The translations under genes and the position numbers were made by a program. A stretch of 26,583 nt of DNA from NORP181 sp047623555 (GTDB lineage: Bacteria; Pseudomonadota; Alphaproteobacteria; Rhodobacterales; Rhodobacteraceae). Positions 1-7,928 of this stretch are shown one piece after another. The notes beneath the pieces were generated by a model, which worked only from the letters and a program-made list of their open reading frames with translations, was not told the DNA's origin and made no database searches. The first letter of the stretch is position 1; the number at the start of each line of letters is the position of its first letter. Location of the stretch: contig JBLHMP010000057.1 of assembly GCA_047623555.1 (NCBI GenBank), forward strand, positions 1 through 26,583, given 5' to 3'.

Positions 1-507
1 GTTCACGATCCAGCCGCCGCCACTGACCGGCATATATAAGGTGCCAGTCAGTGGCTCCCTTTTCGCATGGGAACCTGAGAAAGATATAAGACAAGCGGGT
101 TGATTTCAAAGTAGTGCGCAGCGCGTTCAAAGCGGCCCGGGGTTCCGGCGGTATTGTTAACGTCAATAGTCGCTTGGGGAGACTCAGAACAAAGTTACAC
201 CCACGATACGTTGGTTTGTTGGGTTTTTTTAGCAGGTTAAGAACAAGATAGGTCGGCAGGAGACCACCACCCACATCCTTTCGATATTGTGTTACCCTTC
301 TGTTGCTTTTCTTTGTCGCAAAGCCAGACTGGCTGACTGCCGTGGTCGGTGGTTTGCCCGCCAAATGCGCCAGACAAGCAGTGGTGAGGACTTTGCCATC
401 CCTACCAGAGTTGATTTCAGTCTTTCCCGCAGCGGATACGGGATTGGAACAAAGAACCAATAACAGTGAAACAAGACCGGCAAAGGAAGCCTGAAAGTGA
501 AAAGCAT
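1..507 (-). pseudogene. Frameshifted, edge-truncated gene for a small secreted protein of unknown function
   Basis: On the minus strand one frame is open without a stop from about position 500 to the window edge (about 165 codons). It encodes a hydrophobic stretch (AGLVSLLLVLCSNPVSA) followed by AGKTE, which is a convincing Sec signal peptide with an AxA-like cleavage site. The mature part has TACLAHLAGKPP, SGFATKK and a Cys-containing RGCNF segment. The only nearby ATG (505-507) lies in a different frame; adding one base to the run of four Ts right after it would join this ATG to the signal peptide. I therefore read it as a gene with a 1-base frameshift at codon 2-3, or a sequencing error there. 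An AAGGAG lies upstream of the ATG but about 15 bases away, which is long. The C-terminus is outside the window. I do not recognise the family. Confidence 0.5.
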
Positions 508-801
508 GTCGTAAAATTACATCTCCTTGTTGAGAATGATCGTTGCCCCGGAAGTCTGGGAAAACCGATGTGTTGGAGCAGTCGAACGCTGTCAATCAAC
601 AGAAACCAAACCTGCTTTTTCTTGTTTTTCCTGCACAGGTTAACGTTCAATTGAACCCACATAACCCGACATTCCCCAAGTAGAATGCGTATTCTACTTG
701 GGGAATGTCGATTCATTGTGATTTATAATTATATTTCAATAACTTATTGCGTTTCCTCTTGCCTACAGCTGCACTATTTGCAAGAATCAAGAATGGCGGG
801 C
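508..801. other. Intergenic stretch with a perfect inverted repeat, no gene seen
   Basis: I see no convincing coding region here. The short frames lack family resemblance and ribosome binding sites. The stretch separates the decayed secreted-protein gene from the transposase stub and holds the palindrome at 667-710. It becomes markedly AT-rich between about 711 and 750, unlike the flanking genes. Confidence 0.5.
667..710. repeat. Perfect 20-bp inverted repeat with a 4-nt loop
   Basis: Arms 667-686 and 691-710 are exact reverse complements around the loop GCGT. There is no T run on either side, so it is not a standard Rho-independent terminator, though it could act as one in either direction. 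Fourteen bases of each arm (CATTCCCCAAGTAG, left arm 670-683) recur at the 3' end of rnhA at 17959-17972. It lies just upstream of an IS481 remnant, so a mobile-element origin is possible. Confidence 0.85.
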
Positions 802-1098
802 ACCCCGCCAAGATCACCGCAAACCAACGGCATGGTTGAGCGGCTCCCCTCTCGTGCATTTTCAATACACTGCCGGGCAGCGAATGATCGTATCGAGGAT
901 GTGCTGCAAAGCCATCACTTCAAATCTGGCGAAGAGCTGGAAGCTACGCTGCATCGATACGTCAGGCTCTACAACCCGCAATTGCCACAATCAGCTTTGG
1001 ACAGCAAGACGCCCTTGCAAGCGATGAAGGACTGGCACAAACCCAAATCGGAACTGTTCAAGAAACAGCCATACTACCGTCCGGGATGTGACATCTAA
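802..1098 (+). pseudogene. C-terminal stub of an IS481-type transposase (integrase core)
   Basis: The frame reads TPPRSPQTNGMVER, then after a short insertion RIEDVLQSHHF, RYVRLYN, LPQSALDSKTPLQAMKDWH and ends PYYRPGCDI. This is the characteristic C-terminal third of IS481-family DDE transposases, including the third catalytic acid (Glu of GMVER, codon 838-840). The N-terminal two thirds with the first two catalytic Asp residues are absent. After GMVER the expected FNG segment is displaced by 12 extra codons at 844-879, which form one of the small hairpin elements. The stop codon overlaps the 3' end of the opposing TSUP gene by 4 bases. It cannot be active. Confidence 0.85.
844..879 (+). repeat. 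Small hairpin element, copy 1 (36 bp, in frame in IS481 stub)
   Basis: Left flank CCCCTCTC, imperfect 7-bp stem GTGCATT / AATACAC (one C-A mismatch) around loop TTC, right flank TGCCGGGCA. It adds exactly 12 codons to the transposase reading frame between GMVER and the DVLQSHHF segment. See copies at 18731, 18853 and 18981. Confidence 0.7.
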
Positions 1099-1862
1099 CC
1101 CATCACCCCACGCCGCACCAAATTCAGCCCGGCAATCAACAACACAAACAGCGTGGCGCGTTTGAACGTCACCTGATCAATGCGCGTTTGCAGTTGCAAT
1201 CCGACCCAGGTGGCCAACACCGCCGGCACCAGCAAAAACACCGAGAACGGCAGCGTTTCCAGCCGCATCACCCCCGACCCGATATGTGCGCCTAATAACG
1301 CCACGGCCCCAGCGCCATAAATCACGCCCTGCACCCGGATCTGTTCTTCTTTCGGGGTGTTCAGAGCCGTCAGATAGGCCACGGTTGGCGGCCCCCAGAC
1401 CCCGGACAGCCCGCCGATGAAGCCGGCAAAGGCGCCGATAACGGCCTCGATTCGTTTACTGGGTGCGGCGAGGTTAAAACTGAAACCAATCAATTGCATA
1501 AACGCGAACCCGGTGATCGGAACGCCGATCACCAGCAACATCACATTTACCGGTAAAACCCGCACAAATTGGGCGCTGATCAGCAAAAACACCAACCCGA
1601 TGATCATAAACACCCGGAACCGTTTCACCGATTCCCACGCCGGTTTCCATCCTTGTCGCAGCGCCTGCATGCCATTGGTCACCAGTGTTGGCAGAATCAG
1701 CCCGGCCAGCGCGATTTCAGGAGGCAGGAACATGCCCAATCCGGAAATCAGGATCATCGGCATCGCGAACCCGACCAAGCCTTTGATCACGCCCGCCAGA
1801 CAAGCAATGGCAAAGGCCAGCGCCAGTTCGGTCGGAGAAACGAGGGAAAACAACGATGTCAT
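1095..1862 (-). CDS. TSUP-family (TauE/SafE-type) membrane permease
   Basis: A 255-residue protein made almost entirely of hydrophobic helices, about seven or eight membrane segments. The repeated glycine-rich motifs VIKGLVGFAMPMILISG near the N-terminus and GFIGGLSGVWGPPTVAYL in the middle are the duplicated signature of the TauE/SafE/TSUP family, which exports or imports small organic sulfur or carboxylate anions across the inner membrane. The substrate cannot be read from the sequence. The start ATG is preceded by GAGAG. It diverges from mcd with about 147 bases between them. Its last codons overlap the IS481 stub by 4 bases, so its native downstream neighbour has been replaced. Confidence 0.88.
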   Translation of the reverse strand: MTSLFSLVSPTELALAFAIACLAGVIKGLVGFAMPMILISGLGMFLPPEIALAGLILPTLVTNGMQALRQGWKPAWESVKRFRVFMIIGLVFLLISAQFVRVLPVNVMLLVIGVPITGFAFMQLIGFSFNLAAPSKRIEAVIGAFAGFIGGLSGVWGPPTVAYLTALNTPKEEQIRVQGVIYGAGAVALLGAHIGSGVMRLETLPFSVFLLVPAVLATWVGLQLQTRIDQVTFKRATLFVLLIAGLNLVRRGVMG

Positions 1863-2009
1863 GCTCTCTCATACCATTCGTATCGGGCGCCGCACTGCAA
1901 AAATGCATCACGCAATTATTGAACCTAACAACGGGGAAATACGTATTTTTGTTGCGACGCGCCTGCAAAGTGACTAAATGCTGCACAACAGCAATCAGGG
2001 ACATATTTC

Positions 2010-3698
2010 ATGGCGCATGATGGACAGATGACAGACAATTCCAACACTGACGTCGTGTTGCCAGACCTTCTGGCCCTGACTGGCGCCGCCGTTTTACCGG
2101 TGCAGGCGATATTCGAAATCGCGCGTGAAAAACTGCGCGCCATGGTCAGCGAAAATGGCCGCGTATTGGGCCCGTTGATCGAGGCCAACCAGACCGCAGC
2201 CCATGGGTTGGCGTGGCTGGCGACCTATAACCAAAGCCTGCAACAGCTACAAAAGTGGGCCGAACATCTGCAATCAGACGGCAAATTCGGCGAGATTGAG
2301 CAGTTGATCCACCAGATCGCATTTGGCGAATACCTGTGGCAGATCTACGGCGGCATCCCGATGAGCCAAGGCGAGATTGTCCGCCTGCAGGACATGGGCC
2401 TGTCTCAGGACGACATGCGCGGATTGATGGAGCCTGCCGTGCAGACCCTGACCCAAGGCGGCAACACCCAGACCGCGCGCATGCGGCTGGTTGAGCTGAT
2501 GCAGGAACAGTCGGCCAACATCACCGTCGGCGCCACCGGTTTGGATGATGAACTCGACATGATCCGCGAACAGTTCCGCCGCTATGCCCTGGAAAAGGTC
2601 GAACCCTTTGCCCATGACTGGCATCTGAACGACGAACTGATCCCGATGGAGATCATCAACGAGCTGGCCGAAATGGGTGTTTTTGGCCTGACCATCCCCG
2701 AAGAATACGGCGGTTTTGGCCTGTCCAAACTGTCGATGTGTGTGGTGTCCGAAGAACTATCACGCGGCTATATCGGCGTTGGATCATTAGGCACCCGGTC
2801 GGAAATCGCCGCCGAGTTGATCATGTGTGGCGGCACTGACGAGCAGAAACAAAAATGGCTGCCGCGTATTGCCAGCGCCGAAACCCTGCCAACAGCTGTG
2901 TTTACCGAACCTAATACTGGCTCTGATCTGGGGTCGCTGCGCACCCGCGCGGTTAAGGATGGCGATGATTACCGCGTCACTGGCAACAAAACCTGGATCA
3001 CCCACGCCGCGCGCACCCATGTGATGACGTTGCTGGCGCGGACTGATCCTGAAAACGACAACCATCGCGGATTGTCGATGTTTCTGGCGGAAAAGACCGC
3101 CGGAACCGACGAGAACCCGTTTCCAACCGATGGCATGAGTGGCGGCGAGATCGAGGTGCTCGGCTATCGCGGCATGAAGGAATACGAACTGGCGTTTGAT
3201 GGCTTTCACGTCAAAGGCGAAAACCTGTTGGGTGGTGAAGAGGGCAAAGGCTTTAAACAGCTGATGGAAACCTTTGAATCGGCCCGTATCCAGACCGCAG
3301 CCCGCGCCATTGGTGTGGCACAATCGGCGCTGGACGTGTCGATGCAATACGCCATTGACCGTAAACAATTTGGCAAATCGCTGATTGAATTCCCGCGTGT
3401 GGCCGGCAAATTGGCGATGATGGCGGTTGAGCTGATGATCGCCCGGCAACTGACCTATTACAGTGGTCGTGAAAAAGACGCCGGGCGGCGTTGTGATCTT
3501 GAGGCCGGGATGGCCAAATTGCTGGGTGCCCGGGTGGCATGGGCTGCGGCGGACAATGGGCTGCAAATCCACGGTGGTAACGGCTTTGCGCTGGAATATA
3601 AAATCAGCCGCATTTTGTGCGATGCACGGATTCTGAGTATCTTTGAGGGGGCCGCCGAAATACAGGCGCAGGTGATTGCGCGACGTTTGTTGGGCTAA
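2010..3698 (+). CDS. mcd: (2S)-methylsuccinyl-CoA dehydrogenase (long-form acyl-CoA dehydrogenase)
   Basis: A 562-residue FAD flavoprotein. Residues about 170-562 are a full acyl-CoA dehydrogenase fold: the FAD-binding segment TEPNTGSDLGSL, the dimer-interface helix YAIDRKQFGKSL and the C-terminal ILSIFEGAAEIQ. The Glu of FEG (residue 546) is where the catalytic base of most members sits. The extra N-terminal helical region of about 170 residues is unusual for the superfamily but is the hallmark of methylsuccinyl-CoA dehydrogenase, which oxidises (2S)-methylsuccinyl-CoA to mesaconyl-CoA in the ethylmalonyl-CoA pathway for acetate assimilation. ATG 2010 is preceded by AGGGA; an alternative ATG lies 18 bases in. 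No other pathway gene is nearby. A different acyl-CoA dehydrogenase with an N-terminal extension is the main alternative. Confidence 0.82.
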   Translation: MAHDGQMTDNSNTDVVLPDLLALTGAAVLPVQAIFEIAREKLRAMVSENGRVLGPLIEANQTAAHGLAWLATYNQSLQQLQKWAEHLQSDGKFGEIEQLIHQIAFGEYLWQIYGGIPMSQGEIVRLQDMGLSQDDMRGLMEPAVQTLTQGGNTQTARMRLVELMQEQSANITVGATGLDDELDMIREQFRRYALEKVEPFAHDWHLNDELIPMEIINELAEMGVFGLTIPEEYGGFGLSKLSMCVVSEELSRGYIGVGSLGTRSEIAAELIMCGGTDEQKQKWLPRIASAETLPTAVFTEPNTGSDLGSLRTRAVKDGDDYRVTGNKTWITHAARTHVMTLLARTDPENDNHRGLSMFLAEKTAGTDENPFPTDGMSGGEIEVLGYRGMKEYELAFDGFHVKGENLLGGEEGKGFKQLMETFESARIQTAARAIGVAQSALDVSMQYAIDRKQFGKSLIEFPRVAGKLAMMAVELMIARQLTYYSGREKDAGRRCDLEAGMAKLLGARVAWAAADNGLQIHGGNGFALEYKISRILCDARILSIFEGAAEIQAQVIARRLLG

Positions 3699-3729
3699 AG
3701 GCTGGGTTTCGACGCAGGGCACTTATGTG

Positions 3730-3748
3730 GTAGGGATAAATTCCCTAC
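3730..3748 (+). promoter_or_regulatory. Hairpin between mcd and the SDR gene
   Basis: Stem GTAGGGA / TCCCTAC, 7 bp, loop TAAAT. It lies 32 bases after the mcd stop and about 15 bases before the next start codon. There is no T run, so it may stabilise or attenuate a transcript rather than terminate it. Role inferred only. Confidence 0.4.
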
Positions 3749-3763
3749 TGCAAAGGCCTTTGA

Positions 3764-4789
3764 ATGACCCAAACTGTACTTGTCACCGGCGCCACCGGCT
3801 ATATCGCCAAACACCTTGTTCTGCAGTTGCTGAATGGTGGCTATACGGTTGTCGGCTCGGCCCGCAGCACCACGCGCGAGCAAGAGTTGCGCGCCGCGCT
3901 AACGCCACATCTGACCGACCCCGCTGCACTGGACCGGCTGCGCGTTGTTGCGCTTGACCTGAACAGTGACGATGGTTGGAACGCCGCAATGTTAGGTATC
4001 GACGTGCTGATGCACACCGCATCGCCGTTTCCGATGACGATGCCCGAGAACGAACAGGACATCATTCGCCCCGCCGTCGAGGGTGCCATGCGCGCCGTCA
4101 AAGCCGCCAAAGCGGCGGGTGTTACACGCGTTATCATGACGTCCTCGACTGTGGCCATTACCAATTCTGAGCTGCCCGAAGGCCGCGACAGCCTTAACGA
4201 AAGCGACTGGAGCGACCTCACCGGCCCCGGCGCGACCGCCTATCTGAAATCCAAAACAATGGCTGAACGGGCGGTGTGGGACTGGCAAACGGCGGATGCG
4301 CCAGACATGCAGATCACCATGATCAACCCGTCTTTTGTGCTGGGCGCGCCGCTGGACAGTAATTTTGGTACCTCCATCGACGTGATCGACCGCCTGATGC
4401 GCGGCAAAGACCCGATGCTGCCCGATATCGGTTTTCCCTGCGTCGATGTGCGCGACATTGCCCTGATGCATATCCGCGCCATGGAAACCCCTGACAGCAT
4501 CGGCAAACGGTTCATCGGGGTTGATCGCTATCTGACCTTTGTTGATATCGCGGGCCTGCTCAAAGCCGATCATCCGACCCGCAAGATCCCCAGCCGAGTC
4601 GCTCCGAATTTCCTGATCCGTCTGATGGCAATATTTGACAAAGCCATTCGCAGTATCATTCCAATGCTGGGCAAACACGAAAACGTATCAGGCGCGCGGG
4701 CGCAATCATTGTTGGGCATGGAATTTCGCGACGTGCGGCAGGCAATTCGGGACTCTGGCGCCTATCTCGTCGACAACAGGCTTTTATAA
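3764..4789 (+). CDS. NAD(P)-dependent extended SDR reductase/epimerase
   Basis: A 341-residue protein with a Rossmann fold. The nucleotide-binding motif TGATGYIA is at residues 8-15. The catalytic set is a Ser pair at 127-128 and Tyr160-x3-Lys164 (YLKSK). Overall it resembles the dihydroflavonol-4-reductase/aldehyde-reductase branch of extended SDRs, so a carbonyl reduction on a small hydrophobic or CoA-type substrate is plausible, but the substrate is not evident. Basic residues after the first strand (SARSTTR) suggest NADPH. It follows mcd by 65 bases with a hairpin between. The stop codon lies inside the first copy of a 16-bp tandem duplication. Confidence 0.82.
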   Translation: MTQTVLVTGATGYIAKHLVLQLLNGGYTVVGSARSTTREQELRAALTPHLTDPAALDRLRVVALDLNSDDGWNAAMLGIDVLMHTASPFPMTMPENEQDIIRPAVEGAMRAVKAAKAAGVTRVIMTSSTVAITNSELPEGRDSLNESDWSDLTGPGATAYLKSKTMAERAVWDWQTADAPDMQITMINPSFVLGAPLDSNFGTSIDVIDRLMRGKDPMLPDIGFPCVDVRDIALMHIRAMETPDSIGKRFIGVDRYLTFVDIAGLLKADHPTRKIPSRVAPNFLIRLMAIFDKAIRSIIPMLGKHENVSGARAQSLLGMEFRDVRQAIRDSGAYLVDNRLL

Positions 4790-4812
4790 TCCGCACCTTT
4801 TATAATCCGCAC
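4781..4812 (+). repeat. 16-bp perfect tandem duplication
   Basis: The unit CTTTTATAATCCGCAC occurs twice back to back (4781-4796, 4797-4812). The first copy contains the stop codon of the SDR gene; the second ends shortly before the ribosome binding site of the META-domain gene. Confidence 0.9.
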
Positions 4813-4829
4813 CTTAAAGGGAATTGACG

Positions 4830-5222
4830 ATGCTTAAACTTGTAATGATTGCCGGTTTTTTTGGGCTTGGCCAATGTGGAAAGGACGAAACAGTGGGGGG
4901 ATATGGCGCGGCGGATCAGGTTTGGCAATTGACCGAACTGGACGATACTGCCTTTGCCGCACAGGCCACAGTCACCTTTCCCGAGCCCGGTAAGATCGCC
5001 GGACAAGCACCGTGTAATTCCTATTCTGGCAAGATGGATGCGCCCTATCCATGGTTTGAAACCGGGCCAATGGCCGTCACCCGCCGTGCCTGTCCTGACC
5101 TTGCGGAGGAAGCAACTTTTCTGACGGCATTGGGCGAAATGTCCCAGTCCGAGGTCTCGGGTGATACCATGATTCTGACCAACGACGCTGGCCGCGAAAT
5201 GCTGTTCAAAGTGTCCGAATAA
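4830..5222 (+). CDS. META-domain (HslJ-like) small lipoprotein candidate
   Basis: About 130 residues. The N-terminus is a short basic-hydrophobic signal ending in LGQC (Cys16), which could be a lipobox although Gln before the Cys is atypical. The body follows the META pattern: W-Q-L-T-E-L-D near the start of the domain, G-Q-A-P-CNSYSG in the middle, then a conserved RRACPDLAEEATFLTAL segment and a final hydrophobic strand (REMLFKV). META proteins such as HslJ are envelope proteins of poorly defined role, linked in some bacteria to antibiotic or motility phenotypes. I chose ATG 4830 because AAAGGG lies 8 bases upstream; a TTG two codons earlier is possible. The 3' end overlaps the convergent recO by 17 bases. 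Confidence 0.72.
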   Translation: MLKLVMIAGFFGLGQCGKDETVGGYGAADQVWQLTELDDTAFAAQATVTFPEPGKIAGQAPCNSYSGKMDAPYPWFETGPMAVTRRACPDLAEEATFLTALGEMSQSEVSGDTMILTNDAGREMLFKVSE

Positions 5223-5928
5223 ACCGGTCGACATACCTTGTGCGGGCCTCGGGCAAGGGTTTATTACCCAAGGCCGGGGCCAGCCGGTGCATCAGGAAAT
5301 AGCCGGTCGTTCGAAACGCCAATGCAATGTCGTCATCCGGTGCCTGGCCGATCCCGCGCAAACAGTCAGGCAGCGGCAGCAACCGGTCGACCCATTCTCC
5401 GGCGCCCTGTTTTGACACCGCCCGCCCGGATTTGGGTGAAACATAAATCAGGTCGGTGGTCTGGCCAGTGACCGCACATGTCGTCAGGTCCATACCAAAC
5501 CCCATCTCTTCAAGCAGCTCAATTTCCCAGTTCAGATAGGCCAGTGGCCAGATCTCGTCCTGCCCAAGCAAATCCAACAATTGTTCAGTGCGCTGATACA
5601 GCACCGCGTGTGGCTCGCGTTCCGGCAGGCAGAACGCCAACAGCGCCGTTACCGTGTTCAGCCCGGCCAATGTCAGCCGCCCGGACAGGGCCGCCGCACG
5701 GCTGCGCAGGGGTTCAACGCGGTAACTGCCAAGGTGATCCTCAAGCCGGGCCCGCCATTCAAGGTCAAGCTGCGCACCGGGCTGCAACACCGGCGTAATT
5801 TTGCGCCCTGCACCACCCCGCACCACGCCCGCATGACGGCCGTGCAATTGCGTGAACACATCAATGATCGCCGAGCTTTCGCCATGACGCCGTGTGGTCA
5901 GCAATATCCCCTGATCGCGCCAGTCCAT
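5206..5928 (-). CDS. recO: DNA repair protein RecO
   Basis: A protein of about 240 residues starting MDWRDQGILL. An N-terminal OB-fold (residues about 1-80; TTRRHGESSAIIDVFTQLHGRHAGVVRGG) is followed by a helical domain with LNWEIELLEEMGFGMDL, typical of RecO. RecO works with RecR to load RecA onto SSB-coated single-stranded DNA in gap repair. I prefer the ATG at 5928 over one six codons upstream because it matches the usual family N-terminus and has a purine-rich AGAGAA in front. It is the last gene of the housekeeping run, 85 bases after the DUF1491 gene, and overlaps the opposing META-domain gene at the 3' end. Confidence 0.92.
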   Translation of the reverse strand: MDWRDQGILLTTRRHGESSAIIDVFTQLHGRHAGVVRGGAGRKITPVLQPGAQLDLEWRARLEDHLGSYRVEPLRSRAAALSGRLTLAGLNTVTALLAFCLPEREPHAVLYQRTEQLLDLLGQDEIWPLAYLNWEIELLEEMGFGMDLTTCAVTGQTTDLIYVSPKSGRAVSKQGAGEWVDRLLPLPDCLRGIGQAPDDDIALAFRTTGYFLMHRLAPALGNKPLPEARTRYVDRFIRTL

Positions 5929-6013
5929 GTTTTCTCTGCGCTCCAAATCCGGACTAGGGTAACCGTTTTCTTACACAGAAAACGAGCCGGAAAATTTGAA
6001 ATTTTCCGAGGCC

Positions 6014-6343
6014 CTATTCCAACCCGGACTCGTCCAGCAAATGTCGGCCTTGCCGGTCCTCAACTTCGATCACCCACAGGTCGGGATCAAAGCTGCGTTG
6101 ACGTGATATCGACGCGTCTACATCGCGCTCCGGCCCGGTAATCAGTTCGGCCCAGCGCCGGTCGCCTGACGTCAGGTCAAATTCACGTTGAAAGGCCATC
6201 GCCTGCCCGTCCAGCGTGTTCAGTTTAACCAGAACCGCCCCCGCCGTGTCATCGCCATGCGCCACGACAAAGGCCGGGATGTTCTGTAAACGCAGGCGGG
6301 TCAGATAGGCCTGAACCCAGAAATCTGCGGTCAGCCTGCTCAT
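6014..6343 (-). CDS. DUF1491 family protein
   Basis: A 109-residue soluble protein (SRLTADFWVQAYLTRLRLQNIPAFVVAHGDDTAGAV; later DPDLWVIEVEDRQGRHLLDE). This layout is that of the alphaproteobacterial DUF1491 family, which has no established function and is commonly found next to era and recO. Its start overlaps the end of era by 4 bases, so it is translationally coupled. No signal peptide or catalytic motif is visible. Confidence 0.85.
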   Translation of the reverse strand: MSRLTADFWVQAYLTRLRLQNIPAFVVAHGDDTAGAVLVKLNTLDGQAMAFQREFDLTSGDRRWAELITGPERDVDASISRQRSFDPDLWVIEVEDRQGRHLLDESGLE

Positions 6344-7245
6344 TCGTTCCCGTCTTTGAAATTCAGCCCCATTTGGGAATAGCGCTCAGATTCATCCAGC
6401 CATTTGGGCCGGACTTTTATCTTGAGAAACAGGTGCACTTTGCGATCCAGGAATTCCTCAAGCTCTTTGCGCGAGGCCTGGCCGATGGCTTTGATGGTTT
6501 CGCCCTTTTGCCCCAAAATGATGCCTTTGTGCCCATCCCGGATCACATAGATCAGCTGGTCGATACGAACACTGCCGTCTTTGCGCTCTTCCCAACCCTC
6601 GGTCTCAACCGTCAGTTGGTAAGGCAATTCCTGATGCAGCCGTAACGTTAGTTTTTCCCGGGTCATTTCAGCCGCGATCATGCGCAGGGGCAAATCAGCG
6701 ATCTGGTCCTCGGGGTAAAGCCACGGACCTTCGGGCAATTGCTCGGCCAGCCATTTGCGCAGATGATCAACGCCGTGACCTTTTTCAGCGGAAATCATAA
6801 AGGTTTCAACAAAGTTGTACCGAGCGTTCATTTTCTCGGCAAGCGCCAGCAGCGCCTCAGTTGCAACCCTGTCGATCTTGTTGATCGCCAGCGCCACGGT
6901 GCGGCCTTTGCCGACGTCTTGCAGGCCTTCCAGGATGCGTTCTACGCCCTCGGCCACACCGCGGTGCGCCTCGATCATCAGAACAACAACATCGGCGTCT
7001 GCTGCGCCGCCCCAGGCCGCCGCAACCATCGCTCGGTCAAGTCGGCGGCGTGGCTGAAACAGCCCCGGGGTGTCAACAAATACGATCTGCGCTTCGCCTT
7101 CGATGGCGACGCCACGAATGCGGGCGCGGGTGGTCTGAACCTTATGGGTCACAATGGACACTTTGGCCCCGACCATACGATTCATTAGTGTCGATTTACC
7201 GGCGTTGGGTTCGCCAATCAGGGCCACAAATCCGGCACGTTTCAT
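6340..7245 (-). CDS. era: GTPase Era
   Basis: A 301-residue protein. The GTPase domain has P-loop GEPNAGKST near residue 11, DTPG for G3 and NKID for G4. The C-terminal KH domain carries the signature GHKGIILGQKGETIKAIG, followed by VHLFLKIKVRPKW and a conserved tail. Era binds the 3' end of 16S rRNA and helps mature the 30S subunit. The start codon overlaps the rnc stop by 4 bases and its own stop overlaps the DUF1491 gene, so the three are coupled. The rnc-era pairing is conserved across bacteria and fits joint rRNA processing. Confidence 0.97.
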   Translation of the reverse strand: MKRAGFVALIGEPNAGKSTLMNRMVGAKVSIVTHKVQTTRARIRGVAIEGEAQIVFVDTPGLFQPRRRLDRAMVAAAWGGAADADVVVLMIEAHRGVAEGVERILEGLQDVGKGRTVALAINKIDRVATEALLALAEKMNARYNFVETFMISAEKGHGVDHLRKWLAEQLPEGPWLYPEDQIADLPLRMIAAEMTREKLTLRLHQELPYQLTVETEGWEERKDGSVRIDQLIYVIRDGHKGIILGQKGETIKAIGQASRKELEEFLDRKVHLFLKIKVRPKWLDESERYSQMGLNFKDGNE

Positions 7246-7928
7246 CTATCTTGCTCCAGTTTGTTCAGCAACGCGGTTGCCGCGGCCTGTTCGGCCTGTC
7301 GTTTCGACCCAGCGGTCGCCTGCGCCTCTTCCCCGGTTTCAAGCCGGGCTGCAATAGTAAACACCGGTGCGTGATCTGGCCCGGTGCGGGCCACCTCGTC
7401 ATAGGACGGCGGGTTCTGACTGCGCGCCTGCGCCCATTCCTGAAGCGCTGTTTTAGCATCTCGCGCATCACTTTGCACCTGCGTAACCCGGTCGCCCCAA
7501 AGGCGCAGGATCACATCGTTGGCAGCCTCGTAACCGCCATCGCGATAAACGGCGGCAATCACCGCCTCCATCGCGTCGCCCAGCAAGGCCAGTTTGCGCC
7601 GCCCACCTGACATCATTTCGGACCGGCCCAGTTTCAGCACCGCCCCCAGATCAATATGGCGCGCCACATCTGCACAGGCCTCTTTGCGCACAAGCGCATT
7701 AAACCGCGGCGCCAATTGCCCCTCGGTTGCGTTGGTGTCCCGGTCCATCAGTGCCGTGGCCATCACCAGCCCCAGCACCCGATCCCCGAGGAATTCAAGC
7801 CGCTGGTTATGCCCCCGCGTCGGAGACGAGATCGACCCATGCGTCAGCGACCGCACCAATAATTCGGGCCGCTTGAACCTATACCCTATCCGGTCCTCAA
7901 ACGCGCGCAGATCAGCAGACAGTTTCAC
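7242..7928 (-). CDS. rnc: Ribonuclease III
   Basis: A 228-residue protein with the RNase III signature RLEFLGDRVLGL in the N-terminal catalytic domain and the second acidic cluster LLGDAMEAVIAAVY. A double-stranded-RNA-binding domain follows (DAKTALQEWAQ to the KRQAEQAAATALL helix). It cleaves double-stranded RNA, including the rRNA precursor and mRNA stems. The start overlaps lepB by 4 bases and the end overlaps era by 4 bases. Confidence 0.97.
   Translation of the reverse strand: MKLSADLRAFEDRIGYRFKRPELLVRSLTHGSISSPTRGHNQRLEFLGDRVLGLVMATALMDRDTNATEGQLAPRFNALVRKEACADVARHIDLGAVLKLGRSEMMSGGRRKLALLGDAMEAVIAAVYRDGGYEAANDVILRLWGDRVTQVQSDARDAKTALQEWAQARSQNPPSYDEVARTGPDHAPVFTIAARLETGEEAQATAGSKRQAEQAAATALLNKLEQDR

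Noticed and set aside
20..54. Hairpin with 13-bp arms (one mismatch) near the left edge
   Set aside because: It is not followed by a T run, lacks the CCCTCTC and TGCCGG flanks of the small elements, and lies inside the open minus-strand frame.
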